5,432 nucleotides of DNA, from the NCBI GenBank assembly GCA_945861235.1, contig CAMATV010000242.1:1-5432 (forward strand). Direction: 5' to 3'. The stretch is from Opitutus sp. GAS368 (lineage in GTDB: Bacteria > Verrucomicrobiota > Verrucomicrobiia > Opitutales > Opitutaceae). Of the stretch, positions 1 to 5,432 are shown piece by piece (the stretch's first letter is position 1; each line of letters begins with the position of its first letter). The notes under the pieces are model-generated. The model did not search any database. It was given only the letters and a program-made list of their open reading frames with translations, and was not told the DNA's origin. A program made the position numbers and the translations under genes.

Positions 1-449
1 TCCATCTCGTTGACCTTGCCGTGGCACTCGACGCAAGAAATGCCGCGGTTCACGTGGATGGAGTGATTAAAATAGGCGTAGTCCGGAGTTTTGTGGATCC
101 AGACCCACGGAACGGCCTTGCCGGTGGCGGCGCTCTCCCGGATCGGCGCGAGGAGCGGACTCGTCGTCTTGATCTGGTTATGGCAGTTCATGCACGTCTG
201 CGACGAGGGAACATTTGAGTGGGCGGACTTATCCACATTCGAGTGGCAGTAACGACAATCGAGGCCGATCTCCTGCACGTGTTTCGCGTGACTGAAAGGC
301 ACCGGCTGGAGCGGAGCGTAGCCGACGCGCGTATACTTCGGCGTCATGTAATAGGTCACTCCCGCGGTCGCAACGCACACGAGCACACCGAGGTAAATGA
401 TGATCTGGAACGGAAGCTTGTTCGCCGACTTTGGAAAAAGTTTCGACAT
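1..449 (-). CDS. actA: Multiheme cytochrome c, ActA-like subunit of alternative complex III (3' end cut by window edge)
   Basis: Visible are 149 residues from an ATG at 449; the frame is still open at position 1, so the C-terminus is missing. A basic N-terminus is followed by one hydrophobic segment at about residues 14-34, which fits an uncleaved membrane anchor with the haem domain in the periplasm. Three c-type haem sites are seen: CRYCH at 65-69, CMNCH at 86-90 and CVECH at 139-143, with further histidines (H54, H57, H129, H132) placed to be distal ligands. The stretches around QPVPFSHAKH (49-58) and YFNHSIHVNRG (126-136) are typical of the pentaheme ActA subunit of alternative complex III, which with partner Fe-S/molybdopterin-like and NrfD-like subunits oxidises menaquinol and passes electrons to cytochrome c or an oxidase. 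Two more CxxCH sites would be expected beyond the edge. The gene lies 32 bp after the small upstream gene and probably shares its transcript. No Shine-Dalgarno sequence precedes the start. An NrfH/NapC-like or other multihaem family is less likely given the flanking motifs. Confidence 0.88.
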   Translation of the reverse strand, partial: MSKLFPKSANKLPFQIIIYLGVLVCVATAGVTYYMTPKYTRVGYAPLQPVPFSHAKHVQEIGLDCRYCHSNVDKSAHSNVPSSQTCMNCHNQIKTTSPLLAPIRESAATGKAVPWVWIHKTPDYAYFNHSIHVNRGISCVECHGKVNEM

Positions 450-481
450 GGCGGAGGTTCTTCGAGTGGCCGTGGGGCGGT

Positions 482-667
482 TTAAACCGCGCCAGCGCGG
501 CGAGCAACGGCGCGGACTTCGGAACGCACGATCACGGGCAGGGCCGAGGTGGCTGAGGGGGCGAGAGGCTGTCCAGACGATGCGAGTAGCTTAGGCGCAA
601 CACTCACGGCCGCAGCTGCGCCGAGGAGTTTGGCAAAGAATTGTTTTCGCGTAGGGTCGTTGCTCAC
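482..667 (-). CDS. Small protein with Tat-like N-terminal targeting segment, function unknown
   Basis: I do not recognise a named family. With a GTG start at 667 the product is 61 residues. It begins with a polar stretch and TRKQFF (residues 6-11), then a hydrophobic alanine-rich segment to about residue 24 and the sequence APKLLA (24-29). This layout (S/T-R-K-x-F-F, hydrophobic core, AxA-like end) is that of a twin-arginine signal, except that the second arginine is lysine. The remainder is a short Pro/Ala/Ser linker and an Arg-rich tail, RSEVRAVARRAGAV (48-61). The gene ends 32 bp before the ActA-like cytochrome gene, so co-transcription with the ACIII locus is likely. The frame also opens at an ATG at 814, directly after the ATPase stop, giving 110 residues. 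I prefer the GTG because it puts the targeting segment at the N-terminus and leaves the AT-rich stretch non-coding. It may be a small membrane-associated or exported accessory protein; that is inference. Confidence 0.6.
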   Translation of the reverse strand: MSNDPTRKQFFAKLLGAAAAVSVAPKLLASSGQPLAPSATSALPVIVRSEVRAVARRAGAV

Positions 668-814
668 AGGTCGTGTAAAGTAGTTAGTATCGTTTTGAAA
701 GAAGGGTGCGGCGTTTGCCTTGTAAACCAAAATTTCCGAATGAGGCTTTTTTCCCTGAAGAATTAGCCCGCGCAGTCCCACCGCGAGCCGTCGCTTATCG
801 TCGCCCGAACTCAT
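668..814 (-). other. AT-rich intergenic gap between exporter operon and ACIII-type unit
   Basis: This is the only sizeable non-coding stretch. The part at 668-760 is about 42% GC by hand count, clearly lower than the genes on both sides, as expected for a promoter region. It probably contains the promoter of the small gene plus cytochrome transcript and the end of the exporter transcript. I found no good -35/-10 pair; a weak TACTAA at 689-694 on the minus strand has no fitting -35 box. I also saw no strong GC-rich hairpin followed by a T-run. The stretch stays open in the frame of the small gene back to an ATG at 814, so it could be coding if that longer start is used. Confidence 0.45.
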
Positions 815-1528
815 TTAGACGAACAAACCGTCGCGCATGGGGCGCGTGACGTCGCAGCGCTGCGCGATTTCCGGATTGTGGGTCACGAGAATGACCGCCT
901 GACCATTGTCCTTGGCCAACCGGGTAAGGAGATCGAAAACCAACGCGGAATTTTTTACGTCGAGATTTCCCGTCGGCTCGTCCGCCAGAATGATCGACGG
1001 CTGATTCGCCAAGGCGCGCGCCACGGCCACGCGCTGCTGTTCACCGCCCGAGAGCTGAGTGCCGAGCCGGTGGGTTTTTGCCCCGAGACCGACCGCATCG
1101 AGCAACATCCGAGCGCGCGCCTCCATTTCAGGGGCAGTCAGTCGCCCGAGTTTGCGCATCGGCATCATCACATTTTCGAGTGCCGTGAATTCGAGCATCA
1201 GAAAATGAAACTGAAACACGAAACCAATATGCGCACCGCGCGCCGCCGTCCGGGCGAAATCATCACGGTTCGACATGCGCTGGCCGTTGATCTCGATGTC
1301 ACCGCCATCCGGTTGGTCGAGAAGGCCGAGGAGATAGAGGAGCGTGGACTTGCCGCAGCCTGACGGCCCCACAATGGCGTAGACCTGTCCGCGACGCGCT
1401 TCGAACGACACGCCTTTGAGCACGTGCACCCGCCCGTCCCCTTGGCCGAGGTAACGTTGGAGGCCGCTGCAACGCAGGGCGAAATCGCCGACCGGAGCGG
1501 CGGAGACCGCGTGGAGGGGCGTGCTCAT
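815..1528 (-). CDS. ABC transporter ATP-binding protein, LolD/MacB type
   Basis: This 237-residue protein is the ATP-hydrolysing subunit that powers the permease encoded just upstream. All nucleotide-binding motifs are intact: Walker A GPSGCGKST (54-62), Q-loop glutamine Q106 in FVFQFHFLMLEF, signature LSGGEQQ (159-165), Walker B IILADEP with D183 and catalytic E184, D-loop GNLD (187-190) and H-loop histidine H217 in VTHNP. The Q-loop followed by EFTALENV is typical of the LolD branch of the MacB/LolD/FtsE group. The length matches a stand-alone LolD-type subunit. The ATG at 1528 was chosen because it overlaps the permease stop as ATGA, a common coupling arrangement; the frame extends to 1645 but would then read 117 bp into the permease gene with an unconvincing Arg-rich leader. 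It is the last gene of the exporter operon and its TAA ends at 815. Because the same operon carries an adaptor and outer-membrane channel, dedicated efflux is more likely than lipoprotein release. Confidence 0.95.
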   Translation of the reverse strand: MSTPLHAVSAAPVGDFALRCSGLQRYLGQGDGRVHVLKGVSFEARRGQVYAIVGPSGCGKSTLLYLLGLLDQPDGGDIEINGQRMSNRDDFARTAARGAHIGFVFQFHFLMLEFTALENVMMPMRKLGRLTAPEMEARARMLLDAVGLGAKTHRLGTQLSGGEQQRVAVARALANQPSIILADEPTGNLDVKNSALVFDLLTRLAKDNGQAVILVTHNPEIAQRCDVTRPMRDGLFV

Positions 1529-2769
1529 TGGGCCGTGCCGCGAACGATGTCGCCGGGTTCGAGTCGCGCCGCACGCCGGGCGGGCACGAGACTGGCGATC
1601 ATCACCATCACGACCGCCGTCGTGATCGCCTGAACGAAATGCCAAGGCGATAAGGCGACAATAAAGTGCTCGGTCTTGAACAGGGTATTAATCGGCAACG
1701 GCACCAGACTCACGCCCCAAGATACCGCCGCACCGAAGATCCCGCCGACGATCGCGCCAATCGCGAGGACGATGGCGGCCTGCCAAAGGAAAATCCGCGT
1801 GATATCGCGCCGCTCGTAGCCCATCGAACGCAAAATCGCGATGTCTTTGGTTTTCTCGAGTACGATCATCGCGAGCGTATTGAACATCGCGAGACTCGCG
1901 ATGAGCGTGAAGACCGTGACCGTGATCGCCGAAGATACGCTCAACGCGCGGAAGACCGAGAGCCATTCTTTCTCGCGCTCCTGCCAAGGACGGACGCTGT
2001 GCCGGAGCACCTCCTCCATGTGCGCGGCTTCCTCGCGGGCGCGCTTCGGATCATGCAGACTGATCTGCAGAAACGTCGCACCGGTCGGCTTGCGCAGGAG
2101 GGATCGCGCTTCGGCCAGATCGATGTAAATCCGCGTCTTGTCGATATCGCGCACTCCGGTCTCGTAAATCGCAGCCACGACGTAACGACGTGATTCGCCG
2201 CGCACGTTAATCACGATCGACTCATTCACCGTCAGCTGAAGCCGGTCGGCCAACACTCGGCCCACGAGGGCGCTGCCCGCCGATTCCTGAAACTTACCCA
2301 AGCCTTCTGGCGTGGTGATCTTGCGCTCCAATTCGGAGACGAAGCGGTGGTCCTCTAGCTTGATCCCGAAAACCTGCGCATCCTCGGTCTTGAACGAACT
2401 GCTGACCTGCACATTGCCCCGCAGCACAGCAGAGACACCCCGCACATTCGCGAAACTGCGCACCGTATCCATAATGACCTGCGGTTCCTCGACGCCCTCG
2501 ATGTATTTCACCCCTTCGCGCTGGCGGATCTGAAAATCGGGACTGCCCGCCACCTCCATGCTGCGCAGCGTGTCCTGGATGCGATCCTCGATGCGCATCG
2601 CTCCATCGGTGCCGAGGAGCGTCTTCACGAAAAATTCCTCGAAGCCGCTCGTCGTCGCCTGCGTGACGATAAACAAGCCGACCCCCAGCACCGTGCAGGA
2701 CAGGCTCATCAGCATGGCCCGTTTTTTCGCTGTGAGAAAACGGAAAGCGATACGGAAATTCGGCGACAT
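1525..2769 (-). CDS. ABC transporter permease, LolC/LolE/MacB-type with FtsX domain
   Basis: This 414-residue inner-membrane protein is the transmembrane subunit of the exporter. It shows the family's layout: a short cytoplasmic N-terminus with RFLTAKKRA (10-18), a first membrane helix at about 19-39, a large periplasmic domain at about 40-275 (MacB periplasmic-core type), then three helices at about 278-303, 327-352 and 375-396, the last three forming the FtsX domain. Between helices 2 and 3 lies EKTKDIAILRSMGYERRDI (305-323), the coupling segment expected to contact the ATPase and strongly typical of LolC/LolE. The C-terminal VPARRAARLEPGDIVRG (395-411) is also characteristic. Unlike canonical MacB there is no fused ATPase domain; the separate ATPase gene follows with an ATGA overlap. 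Only one permease gene is present, so the pump probably uses a homodimer, unlike the LolC-LolE heterodimer. The ATG at 2769 lies 40 bp after the adaptor stop; no Shine-Dalgarno sequence is visible. Confidence 0.94.
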   Translation of the reverse strand: MSPNFRIAFRFLTAKKRAMLMSLSCTVLGVGLFIVTQATTSGFEEFFVKTLLGTDGAMRIEDRIQDTLRSMEVAGSPDFQIRQREGVKYIEGVEEPQVIMDTVRSFANVRGVSAVLRGNVQVSSSFKTEDAQVFGIKLEDHRFVSELERKITTPEGLGKFQESAGSALVGRVLADRLQLTVNESIVINVRGESRRYVVAAIYETGVRDIDKTRIYIDLAEARSLLRKPTGATFLQISLHDPKRAREEAAHMEEVLRHSVRPWQEREKEWLSVFRALSVSSAITVTVFTLIASLAMFNTLAMIVLEKTKDIAILRSMGYERRDITRIFLWQAAIVLAIGAIVGGIFGAAVSWGVSLVPLPINTLFKTEHFIVALSPWHFVQAITTAVVMVMIASLVPARRAARLEPGDIVRGTAQ

Positions 2770-2809
2770 CAGAAAGGCACAATCGTCTCGTTAGGCGGCG
2801 ACCCAGGCG

Positions 2810-3952
2810 TCACTTCGCCACGGGAATGCGGACCCGTTGACCGTTCCGAAACGTGTCGAGGTTTTCGACGATGACGAGTTCGCCGGGCGCGAGCCCCTTG
2901 GTGATCTCGGCCGTGCTCAAACTCACCAGACCGAGGCTCACTTCCCGCAACTGTACCCGGCCCTCTTGGACGACGAAGACATTGGTGCCGTTAAACAATG
3001 CCCGGCGCGGGATCAGCGGTCGATCGTCGCGCTCTTCAACGGTGATGTTCACCTGGCCATTGCTACCCGGCACGAGGCGGACGGGATCCACCGCGACATC
3101 CAGAAAGACCGTGTAGCGCTGCGTCGCTTCATTGGCGATCGGCAGAAATTTCGACACCGTCGCGTCGAACGGGGGCTGGTTCCCATAAATCAGAAGCCGC
3201 ACTTTCGCCTTTTGACCCAGCCGGATTGAGCCGAAATTCTCCTCGCTGATTTGCGCCGTCACCACGCGCTCCTTGGAAATGATCGTCGCGACGGCCTGAC
3301 CCGCGTTGATGAGCGCGCCGCGCGTCACCAAGACGGTGGCCACCACGCCGTCCTCCTGGGCGATAATCGTCATTTTCTGAAGCAAGATTTGCTTCGATTC
3401 GAGGGCGTTTTTGAAATCGGTAATCGCCCGATGGTTGTTAAATTCTTCAATTTCAAACTTGGAGTTCGTGGCGTCGAGCGCGCGGCGGACGTTCTTCACC
3501 GCTTCAGCCGAATACTCACCGCGCTCGAAGAACCGCTGAGCGTTGTCCAGATTCTCCTTCGCCACCTCGCGCTCAATATTGCTTTTGAGCGTCAGCTTGC
3601 GGAGTTCTTGGAGCGACTCGAACGAACTCTTCGATAGCTCGATGTCGCGCTCCAGTTCCTTCGTATCGAGCTGGAGCAGGACATCGCCCTTCGTAAACGC
3701 CCGATCTTCACTCAGCGCATCGGCGTTCGCGACCCGCCCGGGTGCCTCCGCCTTCAACTCCCGGACCCCGCCTTGGCCCGCCGAGACCAAAACGCTGCCC
3801 GACACCGCGCTGACGGCCTTACCGCGCGTCACCGGCGCGACCACCGCGATGTCGCCGAGCCGTTGCCAGGCGATGACGACGCCCCCGGCTACGACGGCCG
3901 CCGCGAGGACGAACTTGAGAATCAAACTGATGTTACCGTTTTTCGCGGTCAT
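2810..3952 (-). CDS. Periplasmic adaptor (membrane fusion protein), HlyD/AcrA/MacA family
   Basis: This 380-residue protein would link the inner-membrane ABC complex to the outer-membrane channel. It has a single membrane helix near the N-terminus (about 10-30). A first lipoyl-like half-motif at about 63-96 contains APGRV and KGDVLLQLD. A long charged helical hairpin follows at about 97-195, then the second lipoyl half at about 196-225 (AQEDGVVATVLVTRGALINAG, ending at 218). A beta-barrel region with VTAQISEENF and GQKAKVRL spans about 228-305. The C-terminal membrane-proximal domain contains IPRRALF (314-320) and GLAPGELVIVEN (353-364). Two lipoyl halves flanking a coiled coil define the family. 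Its hairpin length is similar to TolC-dependent adaptors. The ATG at 3952 lies inside the end of the channel gene (20-bp overlap), indicating tight coupling. The substrate cannot be predicted. MacA-like or DevB-like are the closest descriptive labels. Confidence 0.93.
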   Translation of the reverse strand: MTAKNGNISLILKFVLAAAVVAGGVVIAWQRLGDIAVVAPVTRGKAVSAVSGSVLVSAGQGGVRELKAEAPGRVANADALSEDRAFTKGDVLLQLDTKELERDIELSKSSFESLQELRKLTLKSNIEREVAKENLDNAQRFFERGEYSAEAVKNVRRALDATNSKFEIEEFNNHRAITDFKNALESKQILLQKMTIIAQEDGVVATVLVTRGALINAGQAVATIISKERVVTAQISEENFGSIRLGQKAKVRLLIYGNQPPFDATVSKFLPIANEATQRYTVFLDVAVDPVRLVPGSNGQVNITVEERDDRPLIPRRALFNGTNVFVVQEGRVQLREVSLGLVSLSTAEITKGLAPGELVIVENLDTFRNGQRVRIPVAK

Positions 3953-5321
3953 GACGGGAAGTGAGTTGAGTGAGCACGGGATCAGCGCCGGCCAACGAGA
4001 CGAACTCGCTCCAGCGGGAAAGGAAAACGGCGCGGGCGTTGATGCTCTGAGCGTGACTCTGCTTCAGGCCCACCTGCGCGCTGTCGAGCGCCGCCTGCGC
4101 GACGTTGCCCAGCTTGAACTCCTGTTCCAACCGGCCGAGTTGGCTGGCGGCGAGCCCATACCGAAGGTCACTCATGTCCATCGCGCGCACCTCGAGTTCA
4201 ATTTGCTGATACAAGGTTTGGGCCGCTTCGAGCGCCCCGCTCGCGGACATATCTAGCTGGCGCTCCGCGAGGCGTTTGGTCGCGAGCGCTCCGAGTTTTG
4301 CCCCGCGGGTCGCGAACCCGTCAAAAATCGCCCACTGCGCACCGACTGCGATCGTCTGGCGGGTGATCCCCTGCTGGGTGATGGAGTTCGCCGAGGCAAA
4401 GGTCGAGTTTTCGAGGCTATAGGCGGCGCTCGCGCTAAACTTCGGCAGCAAACCGACCCTCGCGATGCGATAATTGAGGTCGGCCTCCTGCACCTTCATC
4501 TCATTGACCCGGGCCTCGAAGGTCTGGCGCCCGCCGTCCCGCACAAAGGCCGCCAACAGCGCAGAGGCCGCCGCGCTGGGGAAGGTCGGCTTCGGCAACT
4601 CATTCGGGAGGGAGGCTTCGCTCAGATCGGCGATGCCGGAGAGCCGGACAAACGTGCGCCGCCCCGCCGCAAACTCGATCTCGATGCGCGCGATCGCGAG
4701 GTCGGTATCATCCAAACTTAGCTGCCGCGCGGCAATCTCCGACGGCGCGAACGCGCCGCTCGCCAGCTTCTCCTTCGCCAACGCCAACTCGGCCACCAAC
4801 TGATCGCGCGCCAGTCGCGCGTGAACGAGCGTCGCCTTCCTCGCCATCAGTTGCAGATAAGCCCCCCGCAACGCCACCGCGAGGACGCGGTAGGCCTCAG
4901 CGTAGCCCCGCTCGGAAAGCAACACGCCGAGCCGAGCTCTATCGCCCTCATGCTTGAGCGCTCCCCAAAAAAAGATCGGTTGGCTCACGGCGAGGTTGTA
5001 AAATAAACCGCTGTCGCGGGTGCGCGTGCTCAGGTTGCTGGTCGTCGCCGTCGCATTGCTCGCTAGATTGAGATTGCCGCCGACGCCGGGCAACCGCCGT
5101 GACAGTGCCCCCATCAGGCCGGCCTTGGCTTGTTCGATTTCAATTTCCTTGGCGATGATCTGGGGCGACTGCCGCAACGCTGCCCCAATGATTACCTTCA
5201 GTTCCGGCAGGTAATCCTCCGGGAGGCTACCCGCGATCACGGTGGTATCAGCACGGGCCGTCCCGAGCACGAAAAGCAGCCCAAAAACCGACAAAGCGCG
5301 ACCTTTCCCGCGCGGTGACAT
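3933..5321 (-). CDS. TolC-family outer-membrane efflux channel
   Basis: From the ATG at 5321 the product is 462 residues, close to the normal size of TolC-family proteins. The first 24 residues form a good Sec signal peptide: basic SPRGKGR, hydrophobic SVFGLLFVLG, then cleavage after ARA before DTTV. The mature protein shows the internal duplication of the family. Repeat one has long helices before GALSRRLPGVGGNLNL and a beta-strand pair ending in SQPIFFWGALKHEG (113-126). Repeat two has VGLLPKFSASAAYS (289-302) and GAQWAIFDGFATRGAKLG (327-344). Long amphipathic Ala/Leu/Glu-rich helices at about 140-225 and 345-440 would build the periplasmic tunnel. There is no lipobox cysteine, so it is not an OprM-type lipoprotein. 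The reading frame is open back to a TTG at 5393 with an ATG at 5339; both longer starts weaken the signal peptide, so I use 5321. It is the first gene of the operon and its end overlaps the adaptor start by 20 bp. Confidence 0.92.
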   Translation of the reverse strand: MSPRGKGRALSVFGLLFVLGTARADTTVIAGSLPEDYLPELKVIIGAALRQSPQIIAKEIEIEQAKAGLMGALSRRLPGVGGNLNLASNATATTSNLSTRTRDSGLFYNLAVSQPIFFWGALKHEGDRARLGVLLSERGYAEAYRVLAVALRGAYLQLMARKATLVHARLARDQLVAELALAKEKLASGAFAPSEIAARQLSLDDTDLAIARIEIEFAAGRRTFVRLSGIADLSEASLPNELPKPTFPSAAASALLAAFVRDGGRQTFEARVNEMKVQEADLNYRIARVGLLPKFSASAAYSLENSTFASANSITQQGITRQTIAVGAQWAIFDGFATRGAKLGALATKRLAERQLDMSASGALEAAQTLYQQIELEVRAMDMSDLRYGLAASQLGRLEQEFKLGNVAQAALDSAQVGLKQSHAQSINARAVFLSRWSEFVSLAGADPVLTQLTSRHDREKR

Positions 5322-5432
5322 GAGAATCAAAGACAACATGAAATCAGGCTCAAATTGAAGGGGCAGACCGCAGGAATTTAAAGGCGATTGCAACCCATAA
5401 GTCTTGAGCCCGACGCCGAGACCCCGCCAACG
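5322..5432 (-). other. Upstream region of exporter operon
   Basis: This 111-bp stretch lies before the chosen start of the channel gene and should carry the operon promoter. A TTAAAT on the minus strand at 5376-5381 resembles a -10 box (four of six positions), but no good -35 box lies 16-18 bp upstream of it, so it is not annotated as a promoter. No operator palindrome, riboswitch or Shine-Dalgarno sequence was recognised. In-frame alternative starts for the channel gene are an ATG at 5339 and a TTG at 5393. Confidence 0.35.

Noticed and set aside
708..727. Possible inverted repeat GTTT...AAAC in the gap
   Set aside because: Only four paired bases with a seven-base loop and no T-run; too weak to call a terminator or operator.
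878..1363. Plus-strand ORF of 161 residues antisense to the ATPase
   Set aside because: It mirrors the ATPase codons, with no independent start context or domain.
1529..1645. N-terminal extension of the ATPase to an ATG at 1645
   Set aside because: It would overlap the permease by 117 bp and add an Arg/Gly/His-rich leader unlike the family; the ATGA start at 1528 gives a normal length.
1666..2193. Plus-strand ORF of 175 residues antisense to the permease
   Set aside because: Arg/Asp/Glu-rich translation typical of a shadow frame, with no domain; the permease frame on the other strand is unambiguous.
3543..4256. Plus-strand ORF of 237 residues across the channel/adaptor junction
   Set aside because: It is antisense to two well-supported genes, has a Ser/Arg-rich low-complexity composition and no recognisable motif; a by-product of high GC.
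5322..5393. Longer starts of the channel gene (ATG 5339, TTG 5393)
   Set aside because: They put extra residues before an otherwise complete signal peptide and lack any ribosome binding site support, though ATG 5339 cannot be fully excluded.
1..5432. Mobile element, CRISPR, tRNA or defence system
   Set aside because: No transposase, integrase, terminal repeats, spaced direct repeats, tRNA-like fold or defence-associated domain was seen on either strand.

Overview
The window is a compact bacterial segment of about 60% GC with every supported gene on the minus strand, so transcription runs from high to low coordinates. The gene content (a LolC/E-type ABC transporter with its own TolC-like channel, then the first gene of an alternative complex III respiratory locus), the GC level and the absence of purine-rich ribosome binding sites would fit a Gram-negative bacterium of the Verrucomicrobia (Opitutaceae-like). 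That assignment is inference from protein style; no rRNA or marker gene is present.

Region 1 (about 5321 down to 815) is a four-gene export operon: a TolC-family outer-membrane channel, an HlyD/AcrA-type periplasmic adaptor, a LolC/LolE/MacB-type FtsX-domain permease and a LolD/MacB-type ATPase. The genes are tightly coupled: a 20-bp overlap between channel and adaptor, 40 bp between adaptor and permease, and an ATGA stop/start overlap between permease and ATPase. Together they can form a complete tripartite pump spanning both membranes: ATPase and permease at the inner membrane, adaptor bridging the periplasm, channel in the outer membrane. The substrate cannot be read from the sequence. The parts list resembles MacAB-TolC and the cyanobacterial DevBCA-HgdD glycolipid exporter.

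Region 2 (about 814 to 668) is the only real gap, 147 bp with an AT-rich stretch, and probably holds the end of the exporter transcript and the promoter of the next unit. No convincing hairpin terminator or sigma70 promoter was found in it.

Region 3 (667 to 1) begins with a small gene for a 61-residue protein with an N-terminal Tat-like or membrane-targeting segment. After 32 bp comes a membrane-anchored multiheme cytochrome c that closely resembles ActA, the pentaheme subunit of alternative complex III (quinol to cytochrome c/oxidase electron transfer). It runs off the left edge after three CxxCH haem sites. The remaining ACIII genes would be expected beyond position 1.

No tRNA, rRNA, mobile element, CRISPR array or significant repeat was seen. 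The window looks like ordinary chromosomal content; its least explained element is the small protein between the exporter and the ACIII locus.
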